This document shows positions 43,239-50,706 of a stretch of 64,000 nt of DNA, in pieces. The stretch covers positions 1 to 64,000 of the forward strand of contig NZ_FONV01000020.1 of assembly GCF_900113015.1 (NCBI RefSeq). Reading direction: 5' to 3'. Under the pieces are notes generated by a model. The model did no database searches. It was given only the letters and a program-made list of their open reading frames with translations, and was not told the DNA's origin. Origin of the DNA: Actinoplanes philippinensis (GTDB lineage Bacteria > Actinomycetota > Actinomycetes > Mycobacteriales > Micromonosporaceae). Position 1 is the first letter of the stretch. Every line of letters starts with the position of its first letter. The translations under genes were made by a program, and so were the position numbers.

Positions 43239-43914
43239 CCGTCCCGGCGTCGTGCCGCAACCACCGGCGGTGGGTGGCGCCGGCGATGCCGTGGACGAGG
43301 CGGGCCAGGCCGGCCGCCCCGTCCGCGTCGTCGGCGCGGCGGACCGCCGTGAGGATCGGGACGGGCTCGTCGAGGCACACCCCCTCACGCCGCAGGACGA
43401 ACTGCAGCGCGAGCCCGGCGAGGCGGGCGTTGCCGTCGTCGAACGGGTGGAAGAACGCGATGTCGAGGTGGAGGCGGGCCGACCGGGCGGTCACGGGGAT
43501 CGCCCGGTCGGCCGCCTGCGCCACGCACTCGGCGAACCGCTGCTCGGTGCCGGCGTGCAGCGCGTACCGCTCCCGGCCGTTCTTGGCGTAGGCGTCGCCC
43601 TGCCGGAACCGTGGTCGCGAGATGCCGCGGGCCAGCCCGTTCCAGCGGGCCAGCAGCTCCGTGGTCAGGGGCGTGCCCGCGGCGGCCCGGGCGCGGACGT
43701 CGTCGTAGGCGGCCGGCAGCCCGGGCCGCCGCCGGGCGAACTCCAGGTACCCGTCATGGACCGCGGCTGTCGGCGTGACCGGGTGCGGGACGACGTCGCG
43801 CCACGGCACCTGCTCGCGGACCCGCAGCCAGATCGCCAGGTGATCAGTCGCGGTCGAGGGGGATCCGGATCGCCGGGCCGGCGGTTCGCGAACGTCCTCG
43901 GCGCTGGTCGGCAT
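43204..43914 (-). CDS. Fic/DOC family protein
   Basis: The 236-residue protein contains the Fic core motif HPFDDGNAR (His156), which fits HxFx(D/E)GNxR. The second arginine of the canonical HxFxxGNGRxxR is replaced (HPFDDGNARLAG). Fic proteins transfer AMP or other phosphate-containing groups to proteins. No inhibitory (S/T)xxxE(G/N) helix and no antitoxin gene are evident next to it. ATG 43914 is the chosen start; longer versions read through the divergent emfourin-like gene. It overlaps the cellulase 3' end by 35 bp. Confidence 0.82.
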   Translation of the reverse strand: MPTSAEDVREPPARRSGSPSTATDHLAIWLRVREQVPWRDVVPHPVTPTAAVHDGYLEFARRRPGLPAAYDDVRARAAAGTPLTTELLARWNGLARGISRPRFRQGDAYAKNGRERYALHAGTEQRFAECVAQAADRAIPVTARSARLHLDIAFFHPFDDGNARLAGLALQFVLRREGVCLDEPVPILTAVRRADDADGAAGLARLVHGIAGATHRRWLRHDAGTVTPRCRPSRSG

Positions 43915-44080
43915 CGGCTCACTCTCGGGCGGGGCCGACCAGCCTAGCCGGTGCGGTCGCCGCCCCTGCCGGAGGAGTCGGCGCCCCGCGGTGCCGACCT
44001 GTGGTTGCCGTGGGTGGATTCCGGCGGCCCGCGGGCGGTTACTTACGATGGCCGATGTCGTCGACAGCAGAGGAAGCCCC

Positions 44081-44638
44081 GTGCCGAAGTCATACACCTC
44101 GACGGTCCTGGCCGTGCTGATGCTCGCCGGCCCGGCCGGATGCACGGGCGGGACCCCGGAGTCCACGCCGTCGCCGCCCGCCGCCACCTCGCCGGCCGCC
44201 ACGCCGCCGGCCGTCTCCCCCGCACCGTCGTCGGCGACGGCGTCCGCATCACCGGCGGCGTCCCCCGCCACGATGTCACCGGCCACGGCGCCGACCGCGG
44301 CGGCCTTCCCCCTGGTGGTCACCCGCCGGGGCGGTTTCGCGGGCGTCGAGGACCGCGCCGAGATCGCCGCGAACGGCTCGGTGACGGTGACCAGCCAGAG
44401 CCGCCCGGCGGCGAAGACCTCCCTGCCGGCCGCCTCGGTGGCGGAGCTGAGCCGGCTGGTCACCTCCAAGGACTTCACCGGTCAGGCGGGTCGCCCGGAG
44501 CTGCCGGCCTGCAACGACGGTTACGAGTACCAGGTGGCCACCCCGGTGTCGTCGGTGACCGTGCATGATTGCGGCCAGCCACACGCCGCCCCGATCAACC
44601 GCCTCCTCGCCATCGTCGTGCCCCTGCTGAACAAGTGA
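44081..44638 (+). CDS. Secreted emfourin-like protein (putative M4 protease inhibitor)
   Basis: The 185-residue protein starts at GTG with AGAGGA upstream. It has a signal sequence ending near GPAGC (a poor lipobox) and a long Ala/Pro/Ser/Thr linker (about 30-75). The C-terminal domain has the emfourin signature VTRRGGFAGVEDRAEIAANG, the helix AASVAELSRLVTSKDF and YEYQVAT. Emfourin inhibits thermolysin-family protease protealysin. The exported linker form suggests an extracellular or surface role. TACGAT (44044-44049) is a likely -10. An M4 protease is encoded at 26024 in this window. The inhibitor role is inferred from the signature. Confidence 0.72.
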   Translation: MPKSYTSTVLAVLMLAGPAGCTGGTPESTPSPPAATSPAATPPAVSPAPSSATASASPAASPATMSPATAPTAAAFPLVVTRRGGFAGVEDRAEIAANGSVTVTSQSRPAAKTSLPAASVAELSRLVTSKDFTGQAGRPELPACNDGYEYQVATPVSSVTVHDCGQPHAAPINRLLAIVVPLLNK

Positions 44639-44786
44639 CCCACCGACCGGGCGCACCGACGCGAACGGATCGGCACCTGCCGTCGACGCGAGCCGGGGCC
44701 GGCGATCACCCCGAGGGCAGTCCCCGGCCGGCCGGAGAACCCGCAGGACGCCGCGGGAGTTGATTTGACGCGCTAGCGTGTCATCC

Positions 44787-45041
44787 ATGACCGAGATCGT
44801 GATCACTGTGGACGGCCGGGCGGCGCTCACCACAAGGCAGCTCGGCGAGGAGTTCGGGCTCGATCCGGCGTCCGCGAGGACGGCGGTACGACGCGTCGGG
44901 CTCGAACCCGTCGCGCACCTCGACGATCGGACGCCGCTCTACGACGCCGGGACGGCGCGCGAGGCGCTGCGGAACCGGCCGGGCAAGGGGCGCCGGTCGC
45001 GGTGGGCCGCCATCGCCAGGTCCATCGCCCAGACGGTGTGA
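44787..45041 (+). CDS. Small wHTH-like hypothetical protein (84 aa)
   Basis: Sequence MTEIVITVDGRAALTTRQLG followed by EEFGLDPASARTAVRRVGLE suggests a short winged-helix or MerR-like DNA-binding fold, with a basic tail (GKGRRSRWAAIARSIAQTV). TAGCGT ends 7 nt before ATG 44787, supporting a leaderless start at the ATG rather than GTG 44778. No partner is obvious; the Cip1-like gene lies 128 bp downstream behind its own CebR box. Confidence 0.65.
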   Translation: MTEIVITVDGRAALTTRQLGEEFGLDPASARTAVRRVGLEPVAHLDDRTPLYDAGTAREALRNRPGKGRRSRWAAIARSIAQTV

Positions 45042-45129
45042 GAGGGACCGGACGAGCCCGGCCGGAGCAGACAGGCACCGGAGGAAGCAGTCGGTTCGGG
45101 AGAAATAGCGACTCATCATCGTCTATATT

Positions 45130-45143
45130 TGGGAGCGCTCCCA
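45130..45143. promoter_or_regulatory. CebR-type operator (Cip1-like gene)
   Basis: TGGGAGCGCTCCCA is identical to the box at 40865 and lies directly after TATATT (45124-45129), a likely -10. The operator therefore covers the transcription start, 27 bp before the start codon. Confidence 0.9.
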
Positions 45144-45169
45144 TACCCGTTCCCGAAGGAGCTTCCCCC

Positions 45170-46327
45170 ATGCGTCTCCGTCCTCTGCTCGCCGTCGCGG
45201 CCGTTGCCGTCGCATCCGGCGGGATCGTCGCCGGGCTGCACGTTCCCCCGGCTCAGGCAGCCACCGTCTGCACCGTGGACTTCACCGTCAACCAGTGGGC
45301 CACCGGGTTCACCGCGGACGTCAAGCTCACCAACACCGGGCCGGCCGTCAGCTCCTGGACGCTGTCCTGGACGTTCGGCGGCAACCAGGCCGTGTCCAAC
45401 GGCTGGAACGCGTCCGTGAGCCAGTCCGGCAACCGGGTCACCGCGTCCAGCCTGAGCTGGAACGGCTCGCTGAACACCGGCGCGGCCGCCTCGTTCGGGT
45501 TCCAGGCCACCTACTCCGGGACCAACGCCAAGCCGACCGACTTCGCGCTCAACGGGGTCTCCTGTTCAGGTGACGTCCCGGTGCCGCCGTCGAGCCCGCC
45601 GCCGTCCAGCGCCGGCCCGTCGCCGAGCACCTCGACCGGGCCGGCGCCGGTCTGCGGGACGGGGATCCGCTGTGACGGGTTCGAGGGGCAGGCGGCCGGG
45701 ACGCCGGGCGGCGACTGGGCGGTCACCTACCCGGACTGTCAGGGCGCCGGCACGGCCACGATCGACAAGGCCGTCGCGCACACCGGCGGCACCTCGTTGC
45801 GGGTCAACGGGGCGACCGGCTACTGCAACCACGTCTTCGTACGGAACGCGGCGATCCTCGGCACCGCGACGTACGTGCGTTACTGGGTCCGGCACACCAC
45901 CGCCCTGCCCGCCTCGCACATCACCATGGTCGCCCTCCGGGACGCCGCCGACGGGGACCGGGATCTGCGGTTCGGCGGGCAGAACGGCGCTCTCCAGTGG
46001 AACCGGGCCTCCGACGACGCGACGCTGCCCGAGCAGAGCCCGGCCGGGGTGGCCCAGTCCCGTCCGCTGCCGGTGGGCTCCTGGAACTGTGTCGAGTTCA
46101 AGGTGAACGGCGCGGACGGGACGATGGAGACCTGGCTGGACGGCGTGTCGGTGCCGGGGCTGCTGCAGGACGGGGTGGCCACGCACGACATCGACGGGCA
46201 GTGGCTGAACCGCACGTACCGGCCGCGGCTCACCGACCTGAAGCTGGGCTGGGAGAGCTACGGCGAGGGCTCGGACACGCTCTGGTACGACGACGTGGCG
46301 ACCGGCTCCTCCCGGATCGGCTGCTGA
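45170..46327 (+). CDS. Secreted CBM2 protein with Cip1-like domain
   Basis: The 385-residue protein has a signal peptide (to about 30) and an N-terminal CBM2 (about 32-137; NQWATGF, SSWTLSWTF and LSWNGSL carry the binding Trp). A Pro/Ser/Thr linker follows, then a C-terminal beta-jelly-roll domain (about 165-385; VAHTGGTSLRVNGATGYCNH). The latter resembles the fungal cellulose-induced protein Cip1 and its actinobacterial homologues, related in fold to PL7/PL20 lyases. It likely helps cellulose breakdown, perhaps by cleaving glucuronan. The CebR box makes it part of the cellulase regulon. Its last 70 bp overlap the convergent beta-galactosidase gene. Confidence 0.82.
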   Translation: MRLRPLLAVAAVAVASGGIVAGLHVPPAQAATVCTVDFTVNQWATGFTADVKLTNTGPAVSSWTLSWTFGGNQAVSNGWNASVSQSGNRVTASSLSWNGSLNTGAAASFGFQATYSGTNAKPTDFALNGVSCSGDVPVPPSSPPPSSAGPSPSTSTGPAPVCGTGIRCDGFEGQAAGTPGGDWAVTYPDCQGAGTATIDKAVAHTGGTSLRVNGATGYCNHVFVRNAAILGTATYVRYWVRHTTALPASHITMVALRDAADGDRDLRFGGQNGALQWNRASDDATLPEQSPAGVAQSRPLPVGSWNCVEFKVNGADGTMETWLDGVSVPGLLQDGVATHDIDGQWLNRTYRPRLTDLKLGWESYGEGSDTLWYDDVATGSSRIGC

Positions 46328-49086
46328 AGCACGACCCGGAGCCGCCGGGTGGAGGGTGCGAGCCGGTAGGGCGGCAGCACCCCCTGCCCGCACGACGCCG
46401 TGCCGACGCCGGAGGCCGCCGCGTCCAGCGAGATCCACGTGGACGCGGCGGCCGGCAGCTCGTGGTCGTGGGCGGTCGCCGCGACGGTCTCCCGCGACCA
46501 GGGCCGCACGGTCAGTGGCACGTCGACGCCCCGCACCCGCAGCCCGGCTCCGGCCCGCTCCGGCCGGTTCTCCGGGGCGGGCGCCAGGTCGATGGTGGCG
46601 TCGTCGACGCGGCGGGCGCCGTGCTCCTGAGGGCGCACCGTGCGTACCGCGTAGGTGTCGCGGCCGGCGGTGAACGTGCCGTAGCGGGCGCCCTGGCCGG
46701 TGTCCGGGTACTGCGGGCCGGGACCCCAGCCGGTCCAGGTGACCCGGGCGGTGGGACGGTCGAGGCGCAGGTCGATCCCGGCGCGCGCCCACTCGCACGG
46801 CCAGCGGCCGTAGGGCTCGATCGTCAGGTCGAGCGCCAGCGCGTCGCCGTCGCTGGTCCAGCGCCATGTCACGTCCACCCCGGCGTCGATCACCGGCGGG
46901 CCGCTGCGGGTCCGCACGACGAGAGCGGGACCGTCGGCGGTGATGCCGATCAGGCGGGTCCGCAGGTCGCCGAGGCGGGCCGCGGCCCAGCGGTCGGCCA
47001 TCGACGGCAGGTCACGTTCCTCCCACCCCTGACCGCGATCGTTCTCGGTCGGCGCCCGCCACAGGCTCACCGCCACGTCGTGCAGGCCGAGGTCGCCGAG
47101 CCGCACCGGCATCCCGGTCCGGGCGTCGAAGACCGCGGGACCGAGCCGCAGGTCGCCGGACGGCACGGCGGTGGCCTCGACAGCGGGCGCGGGCCGCGGC
47201 GGGACGTGCTGCGCCCAGGCCACCTCATGCCCCTGCCGGCGGTCCCGCAAGGACAGGGTCACGAGCGAGGAGACCTCCAGGGGTACGGTCACTGTGTCGC
47301 CCGGCGCCACCGGAGGCAGCGGGAAGTCCGCGTCCAGATGTGTCAGGTCCAGGCTGTGGTAACGGTTGACGATCGTCACCGTGGACCGTTCGGCGTCGAT
47401 GGTCAGCCCGACCGGCGCGAAGACGCGGGCCACGTCGGCGAGCCCCGGCCCCGGCGTCCTGTCGGCGTGGACCAGCCCGTCGATGACGAAACTGCCGTCG
47501 TGCACCCGCTCGCCGAAGTCGCCGCCGTAGAGCTGGACGGTCCGGCCCTCGGCGGTCGTCCCGGCGTGCAGCGCGTGCTCCACCCACTCCCAGATGAACC
47601 CGCCGGCCAGCCGCGGGTAGCGGTGGAACAGCTCCTGGTACTCGGAGAGGCCGCCCGGCCCGTTGCCCATCGCGTGCGCGTACTCGCAGAGCAGGAACGG
47701 CAGTTCGCGCCGGTGCTCGTCCTCCGGCTCGGTGCCGGCGCCGATCCGCTCGACCTCGGCGGTGGTGGCGTACATCCGCGAGTACACGTCCACGTGCCGT
47801 GAGCGCCGATCGCCCTCGTAGTGCACCGGACGCGACGGGTCACGCCGCTTGGTCCACTGTGCGATCGCGTCGAGGTTGGCGCCGGTCCCGGCCTCGTTGC
47901 CGAGCGACCAGAAGAGCACGCTGGGGTGGTTCTTGTCGCGTTCCACGGTGCGGCGCATCCGGTCGAGGATCGCGTCGTGCCACAGCGGGTCGTCGCTGGG
48001 GTTGCCGCGCCAGTCGTTGAGCTCGAAGCCGTGGGTCTCCAGGTCGTTCTCGACCATCACGTAGAGGCCGAGCTCGTCGGTGAGGTCCAGGAAATCCGCC
48101 TGCGGCGGGTAGTGCGACGTGCGTACCGCGTTGATGTTGTGCCGTTTCATCAGCTCCAGCTCGGCGCGGGCGGTGGCGAGGTCGACGGTCCGGCCGTGCA
48201 GCGGGTCGTGTTCGTGCCGGTTGACGCCGCGCAGCAGCAGCGGACGGCCGTTGAGCATGAGGGTCGCGTCGTCCACGTGCACCGTGCGGAATCCCGCCCG
48301 CAGGGTGACGGTCTCCTGCTGGGTGTGCACGCGTACGGCGTACAAGCTGGGGGTCTCGGCGGTCCAGGGATCGACGGACCGGAAGTGATGGGACTCCCCC
48401 GCGCTCAGGTCCTCGCGGCCGAGAGCCGGGACGCTGACGGTGACCGCCGCATCGCTGTCGACGTCGACCCGCAGGGTCCCGGAGCCGTCGCGGTGGTCGT
48501 AGGAGGCGTGCACGAAGACGTCGCGGATGCCGCCCGCGGGTCGCGCGAGCAGCGTGACGCTGCGGAAGATGCCGGGCATCCACCACATGTCCTGGTCCTC
48601 GAGGTAGCTGTGCGCCGACCACTGCGCCAGGCGCACCTGGAGCACGTTGACGCCGTCGCGGAGCACACCGGTGGTGTCGAACTCGGTGGTCAGCCGGCTG
48701 CCGCGCAGGGTGCCCAGCTCGACGTCGTTGAGCCGGACGGTCGCGGCGCCGTCGACGCCCTCGAACCGCAGCGCCGACGGGTGGGCGAGCACCGCGGGGT
48801 CGGCCTCGAACTCCAGCCGGTGGTCGAACTCCGGGTTGTCGTCCGGCGGGAAGGGCGGGTCGACCGGGAACGGGAACTGCACGTTGGCGTAGATCGGCGT
48901 GCCGTGGCCCTGCAGGGGCAGGTGGCCGGGGACGCGGATCTCCGACCAGCCGCCGTCGGGGCGCCGCCGGACCTGCCAGGCGCCGTCGAGCGGCTGGCGG
49001 GGCGCGTCGGAGCGCAGGTGGGCACGGGCGGGCAGGCCGCCGCGGCCCGGCTGGGGGGAGGCCAGTTCGGTGCGAAACGATGTCAC
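46258..49086 (-). CDS. GH2 beta-galactosidase (LacZ type)
   Basis: This 942-residue cytoplasmic enzyme has the five-domain LacZ layout: a jelly-roll domain (PGHLPLQGHGTPIYANVQFP), Ig-like domains, the TIM barrel with RTSHYPPQ, acid/base Glu398 in SLGNEAGTG and nucleophile Glu468 in LLCEYAHAMGNGPGG, then the C-terminal Bgal small-chain domain (WRAPTENDRG; WTGWGPGPQYPD). It hydrolyses terminal beta-galactosides such as those in pectic galactan side chains. GTG 49086 is chosen; a far longer frame upstream runs antisense to other genes. It is divergent from the GH51 gene with only 48 bp between. Confidence 0.93.
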   Translation of the reverse strand: MTSFRTELASPQPGRGGLPARAHLRSDAPRQPLDGAWQVRRRPDGGWSEIRVPGHLPLQGHGTPIYANVQFPFPVDPPFPPDDNPEFDHRLEFEADPAVLAHPSALRFEGVDGAATVRLNDVELGTLRGSRLTTEFDTTGVLRDGVNVLQVRLAQWSAHSYLEDQDMWWMPGIFRSVTLLARPAGGIRDVFVHASYDHRDGSGTLRVDVDSDAAVTVSVPALGREDLSAGESHHFRSVDPWTAETPSLYAVRVHTQQETVTLRAGFRTVHVDDATLMLNGRPLLLRGVNRHEHDPLHGRTVDLATARAELELMKRHNINAVRTSHYPPQADFLDLTDELGLYVMVENDLETHGFELNDWRGNPSDDPLWHDAILDRMRRTVERDKNHPSVLFWSLGNEAGTGANLDAIAQWTKRRDPSRPVHYEGDRRSRHVDVYSRMYATTAEVERIGAGTEPEDEHRRELPFLLCEYAHAMGNGPGGLSEYQELFHRYPRLAGGFIWEWVEHALHAGTTAEGRTVQLYGGDFGERVHDGSFVIDGLVHADRTPGPGLADVARVFAPVGLTIDAERSTVTIVNRYHSLDLTHLDADFPLPPVAPGDTVTVPLEVSSLVTLSLRDRRQGHEVAWAQHVPPRPAPAVEATAVPSGDLRLGPAVFDARTGMPVRLGDLGLHDVAVSLWRAPTENDRGQGWEERDLPSMADRWAAARLGDLRTRLIGITADGPALVVRTRSGPPVIDAGVDVTWRWTSDGDALALDLTIEPYGRWPCEWARAGIDLRLDRPTARVTWTGWGPGPQYPDTGQGARYGTFTAGRDTYAVRTVRPQEHGARRVDDATIDLAPAPENRPERAGAGLRVRGVDVPLTVRPWSRETVAATAHDHELPAAASTWISLDAAASGVGTASCGQGVLPPYRLAPSTRRLRVVLQQPIREEPVATSSYQSVSEPSP

Positions 49087-49134
49087 GGGTACATAGTCTT
49101 TCTTGATCAACGCCTGACGTGAAGGAGTTCCCGC

Positions 49135-50643
49135 GTGACCCGTGCCGATCTCACACTGCATCCGTCGTTCGCGGTCGGCCCGGTCGACCGGCGGCTGTTC
49201 GGTGGGTTCGTCGAGCATCTGGGCCGGCACATCTACGACGGGATCCACGAGCCGGGACATCCCACGGCCGGGCCGGACGGGTTCCGCCGGGACGTGGTCG
49301 AGCTGGTCAAGGAGCTGGGCGTCACCACGATCCGCTACCCGGGCGGCAACTTCGTCTCCGGCCACCGGTGGGAGGACGGCGTCGGCCCGGTCGGGCAGCG
49401 GCCGCGGCGGCTGGACCTGGCGTGGCACTCGACCGAGACCAACCTGGTCGGGCTGCACGAGTTCCAGCAGTGGCTCGACCTGGTCGGCAGCGAGCTGATG
49501 CTGGCCGTCAATCTGGGCACCCGCGGCCTGCAGGAGGCCGTCGACCTGATCGAGTACACCAACGTGCCGTCCGGGACCACCCGCTCCGACCAGCGCCGGG
49601 CCAACGGCCGCGAGGCGCCGTTCGGGGTGACGATGTGGTGTCTCGGCAACGAGATGGACGGCCCGTGGCAGGTCGGTCACCGCAGCGCCGAGGAGTACGG
49701 CCGGCTCGCGTCCCGGGTGGCGAAGGCGATGCGGCTCGTCGACACCGGCGTGCGGCTGGTGGTGTGCGGCTCGTCGAACCGGGACATGCCCACCTTCGGC
49801 ACCTGGGAGCGCACGGTGCTGGAGCACACCTACGACGACGTCGACTACATCTCCTGCCACGCCTACTACCAGGAGCACGACGGTGACCTGGCGAGTTTCC
49901 TGGCGTCCGGGGCCGACATGGACGCGTTCATCCGGGCCGTGGTGGCCACCGCCGACCACGTGCAGGCCGTCAGACGGTCCGCCAAACGCATCGACATCTC
50001 GTTCGACGAGTGGAACGTCTGGTATTACACCCGCTGGAACGCGCAGGAGGGCACGTTCGCGATCGACGACTGGCCGGTCGCGCCGCGGCTTCTGGAGGAC
50101 GTCTACACGGTCGCCGACGCGGTCACCGTCGGCGGGCTGCTGATCACCCTGCTCAACCACGCCGACCGGGTCACCTCGGCGTCGCTCGCGCAGCTGGTCA
50201 ACGTGATCGCGCCGATCATGACCGAGCCCGGCGGCCCCGCCTGGCGTCAGACCACCTTCTTCCCGTTCTCTCTCACGTCCAAGGCGGCCGGGGGTACGGC
50301 ACTCGCCGTCGGGATCGACACCGGCACCGTCGCGACCGCCCGGTACGGCGAGGTGCCGGCGGTGGCCGCGGCCGCCACCGTCGACGACCACGGCACCGTC
50401 CGGCTGTTCCTGCAGAACCGGGACACCACCGGCCCGGCCACGGTGACCGTCGACCTGACGAGCTTCCCGGCGCGCTCGTCGGTGGCCGCGACCGGCATCT
50501 GGGACGACGACCCGTACGCGGCGAACACCCTGGCCGAGCCGGAGCGGGTGGCCCCGCGCGCCAACGACACCGCCGCGATCTCCGGCAACGTCGTGACGAT
50601 CACGCTGCCGCCGGTGTCCTGGACGGCGCTGACCGTGGCCTGA
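49135..50643 (+). CDS. GH51 alpha-L-arabinofuranosidase
   Basis: The 502-residue protein has the GH51 (beta/alpha)8 core with RLFGGFVEHLGRHIYDGI near the N-terminus, acid/base Glu173 in WCLGNEMDGPW and nucleophile Glu292 in ISFDEWNVWY, plus the C-terminal beta-sandwich. It has no signal peptide, so it acts on imported arabino-oligosaccharides. AAGGAG lies 8 nt before the GTG. Divergence from LacZ suggests joint regulation for arabinogalactan or pectin side-chain use. Confidence 0.93.
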   Translation: MTRADLTLHPSFAVGPVDRRLFGGFVEHLGRHIYDGIHEPGHPTAGPDGFRRDVVELVKELGVTTIRYPGGNFVSGHRWEDGVGPVGQRPRRLDLAWHSTETNLVGLHEFQQWLDLVGSELMLAVNLGTRGLQEAVDLIEYTNVPSGTTRSDQRRANGREAPFGVTMWCLGNEMDGPWQVGHRSAEEYGRLASRVAKAMRLVDTGVRLVVCGSSNRDMPTFGTWERTVLEHTYDDVDYISCHAYYQEHDGDLASFLASGADMDAFIRAVVATADHVQAVRRSAKRIDISFDEWNVWYYTRWNAQEGTFAIDDWPVAPRLLEDVYTVADAVTVGGLLITLLNHADRVTSASLAQLVNVIAPIMTEPGGPAWRQTTFFPFSLTSKAAGGTALAVGIDTGTVATARYGEVPAVAAAATVDDHGTVRLFLQNRDTTGPATVTVDLTSFPARSSVAATGIWDDDPYAANTLAEPERVAPRANDTAAISGNVVTITLPPVSWTALTVA

Positions 50644-50706
50644 CCACTCAGCATCACGCCGGACCGGCCGATGGGGAGGTGTCGACCGTCCGTCGGGAGG
50701 TGAGCG

